A stretch of 64,000 nt of DNA from NCBI GenBank assembly GCA_015075555.1, contig JABTUD010000002.1, forward strand, positions 496,001 to 560,000, in the 5' to 3' direction. Below the pieces are notes generated by a model. That model was not told the DNA's origin, did not search any database, and was given only the letters and a program-made list of their open reading frames with translations. Both the position numbers and the translations under genes were made by a program. The DNA is from Thermoflexaceae bacterium (GTDB taxonomy: Bacteria; Chloroflexota; Dehalococcoidia; Tepidiformales; Tepidiformaceae). Below are positions 63,833 to 64,000 of this stretch, piece after piece (position 1 is the first letter of the stretch; the number at the start of each line of letters is the position of its first letter).

Positions 63833-64000
63833 CTACCGGACCGGCGACTCCACGTTCACCGCGAGGGGTTGGAGGGCGCCGCGAGAGGCCGAGGCTGCTT
63901 CGAGGGCGAGGAAGAGGGCAGTCCCGGCCACGGCGACGAGTCCCAGTGTGGGCCGGGGGCCGGCAACCTCGGTGCCAAGGCCAGCGAGAAGGAGGGGCAG
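63833..64000 (-). CDS. C-terminal fragment of a membrane protein, 5' part outside window
   Basis: An open frame enters from the right edge and ends at TAG 63833-63835, giving 55 residues. It holds two hydrophobic stretches (LPLLLAGLGTEVAGPRP and LGLVAVAGTALFLALEAA) and a short hydrophilic tail ending NVESPVR. The pattern fits the last helices of a major-facilitator or similar transporter, but the fragment is too short to name. It runs in the same direction as, and ahead of, the TetR gene. Confidence 0.45.
   Translation of the reverse strand: MPLLLAGLGTEVAGPRPTLGLVAVAGTALFLALEAASASRGALQPLAVNVESPVR

Noticed and set aside
1-64000. CRISPR arrays, tRNA or rRNA genes, insertion sequences, prophage
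   Set aside because: I found no regularly spaced repeats, no cloverleaf or rRNA-like stretches, and no transposase, integrase or phage structural proteins.

Overview
The window is a high-GC bacterial chromosome segment (by eye well over 60% G+C, with frequent GTG and TTG starts), coding almost throughout. I see no rRNA, tRNA, CRISPR array, insertion sequence or phage block. Several traits fit Chloroflexota of the SAR202/Tepidiformales kind or Actinobacteria: expanded class III CoA-transferases, short-chain dehydrogenases and luciferase-like monooxygenases, a deazaflavin (F420)-type nitroreductase-family protein, Tat-exported lipoproteins, and a penicillin-binding protein with an NTF2-like N-terminus. 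There is no phylogenetic marker gene, so this assignment is inference.

Layout. Positions 1-10 kb hold a partial thiolase-like gene, two membrane proteins (GtrA and a GT-C glycosyltransferase), a haloalkane dehalogenase/MBL hydrolase pair, an SMP-30 lactonase and a PAS-LuxR regulator. These are followed by a three-gene cassette: a ferritin-like diiron protein, an SCP2-like protein and a 2[4Fe-4S] ferredoxin. From 10 to 22 kb there is mixed housekeeping and accessory DNA: DedA, two toxin-antitoxin-like pairs, hydrolases, a cupredoxin fold that has lost all its copper ligands, a frameshifted SDR, an SPFH protein, a PBP interlocked with a divergent lipoprotein, PAP2, dienelactone hydrolase and a sulfite-oxidase-type enzyme. 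Positions 22-29 kb carry an orphan type II DMSO-reductase-family molybdoenzyme, divergent from a two-subunit acyl-CoA carboxylase of methylcrotonyl/geranyl type.

From 29 to 54 kb there are two divergent catabolic units. In the first, a nine-gene minus-strand run (Old Yellow Enzyme-type reductase, two luciferase-like monooxygenases, DsrE-like protein, BadI/MenB-like hydratase, double CoA-transferase, Ddn-like protein, carboxymuconolactone-decarboxylase-like protein, SDR) is divergent from an oligopeptide-type ABC importer (binding protein and two permeases, no ATPase). In the second, a six-gene minus-strand run (two hot-dog hydratase-like proteins, three CoA-transferases, acyl-CoA dehydrogenase) is divergent from a second orphan type II molybdoenzyme and two SDRs. 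Positions 54-64 kb hold a minus-strand cluster: TetR regulator with a clear palindromic operator, Com-like zinc ribbon, acyl-CoA dehydrogenase, SDRs, SnoaL-like protein, two paralogous CrtC-like (DUF7064-type) proteins, phosphotransferase, zinc dehydrogenase and VOC protein.

Together the genes look like import and CoA-dependent degradation of an alicyclic, terpenoid or steroid-like substrate: activation by CoA transfer, dehydrogenation, hydration, ring cleavage, carboxylation and thiolysis. The substrate cannot be read from the sequence. Recurrent themes are enzyme homologues missing their key catalytic or metal-binding residues, and two frameshifted genes that may be real decay or assembly error.
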